Below are positions 63,818 through 64,000 of a stretch of 64,000 nt of DNA, piece after piece. A model generated the notes under the pieces. It did not search any database. It saw only the letters and a list, made by a program, of their open reading frames with translations, and had not been told where the DNA came from. Position 1 is the first letter of the stretch. The number at the start of each line of letters is the position of its first letter. Source of the DNA: Olivibacter jilunii (lineage in GTDB: Bacteria; Bacteroidota; Bacteroidia; Sphingobacteriales; Sphingobacteriaceae). A program made the translations under genes and the position numbers. The stretch is from NCBI RefSeq assembly GCF_900607235.1, contig NZ_LR027848.1:919241-983240 (forward strand). Direction: 5' to 3'.

Positions 63818-63967
63818 TATTTATTGTATAAAATTAGTAATATTTTATCGATTTTGCTTGGCAGTTTTGATAATGTTATGGCTTGACTCCCATTTTTAGG
63901 ATTTCTTTAAAGGTGTAAAACGAAGGCTGTGGCGTTATATTCCATTAAAAGGTGTATAGAATGGGAT

Positions 63968-64000
63968 ACCTCTTGTAACTGAAAGGCAATATAAGAGGTA
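63968..64000. repeat. Inverted repeat at the right edge
   Basis: TACCTCTT (63967-63974) and AAGAGGTA (63993-64000) are inverted repeats around an 18-base loop. The structure may extend beyond the window. The stretch 63830-63965 before it is AT-rich with nothing I can name. Confidence 0.4.

Noticed and set aside
1-64000. tRNA or rRNA genes
   Set aside because: I looked in the spacers and saw no cloverleaf-like or conserved rRNA sequence.

Overview
The window looks like a chromosomal segment of a Bacteroidota bacterium, most likely in the Sphingobacteriaceae (Pedobacter, Sphingobacterium, Olivibacter type). The evidence is gene content and promoter style: TAnnTTTG -7 boxes, very weak Shine-Dalgarno signals, a class I SAM methyltransferase, GH20, TadA and FtsH set typical of that phylum, an SDR-type threonine dehydrogenase, and an arginine cluster with argF', proC and a GNAT gene. 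The family assignment is an inference from general familiarity, not from a database search.

Layout. 1-2380 is the 5' part of a lanthipeptide dehydratase (LanB) gene that runs off the left edge, so a RiPP cluster probably lies outside the window. 2381-3169 is a repeat-rich spacer. 3170-5549 is an ECF sigma, anti-sigma and beta-repeat-protein operon. 5751-12107 carries an rRNA methyltransferase, an M28 peptidase, trmB and a GH20 hexosaminidase. 12232-20684 holds a SNF2 helicase, an M19 dipeptidase, an unusual GFKPRFK-repeat protein, yebC, a threonine dehydrogenase and a lamin-tail surface protein. 20932-32187 is mostly forward-strand housekeeping: asd, a broken endonuclease/phosphatase gene, dacB, ispH, hemH, a phosphoesterase, an ABC permease, csaA-like, tadA, sod and a quinone oxidoreductase. 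32343-38308 holds msrA, a LysR regulator, pfkA, a two-gene DsbD system and birA. 38324-43451 holds rsfS, ftsH, a LUD protein, a radical SAM protein and a rhomboid protease. 43448-49446 is a nucleotide-sugar cluster (rfbB, galE, UDP-glucuronate decarboxylase) divergent from waaA. 49537-52175 holds an SDR, hemW and a lipoprotein-like methyltransferase. pyrH follows.

53509-63750 is a complete arginine operon on the minus strand, in the order leader peptide, GNAT, argG, argC, four-helix-bundle gene, argD, argF', argB, proC, argE, argH. It appears to run through acylated intermediates up to acyl-citrulline. The carbamoyltransferase has Val at position 90, which by published work on this family favours succinyl-ornithine. 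Upstream of the GNAT gene I found an unannotated 44-codon ORF ending in an Arg-rich stretch (RVRRPIMPRA, stop), behind a good Bacteroidetes promoter. It looks like an arginine-sensing leader peptide and is the most interesting item in the window.

Two further genome-level signals recur. One is a mosaic dispersed repeat of about 350-450 bp, present three times with its core in either orientation. The other is a set of spacers built of 7-bp periodic sequence, several of which provide the stop codon of the gene before them.
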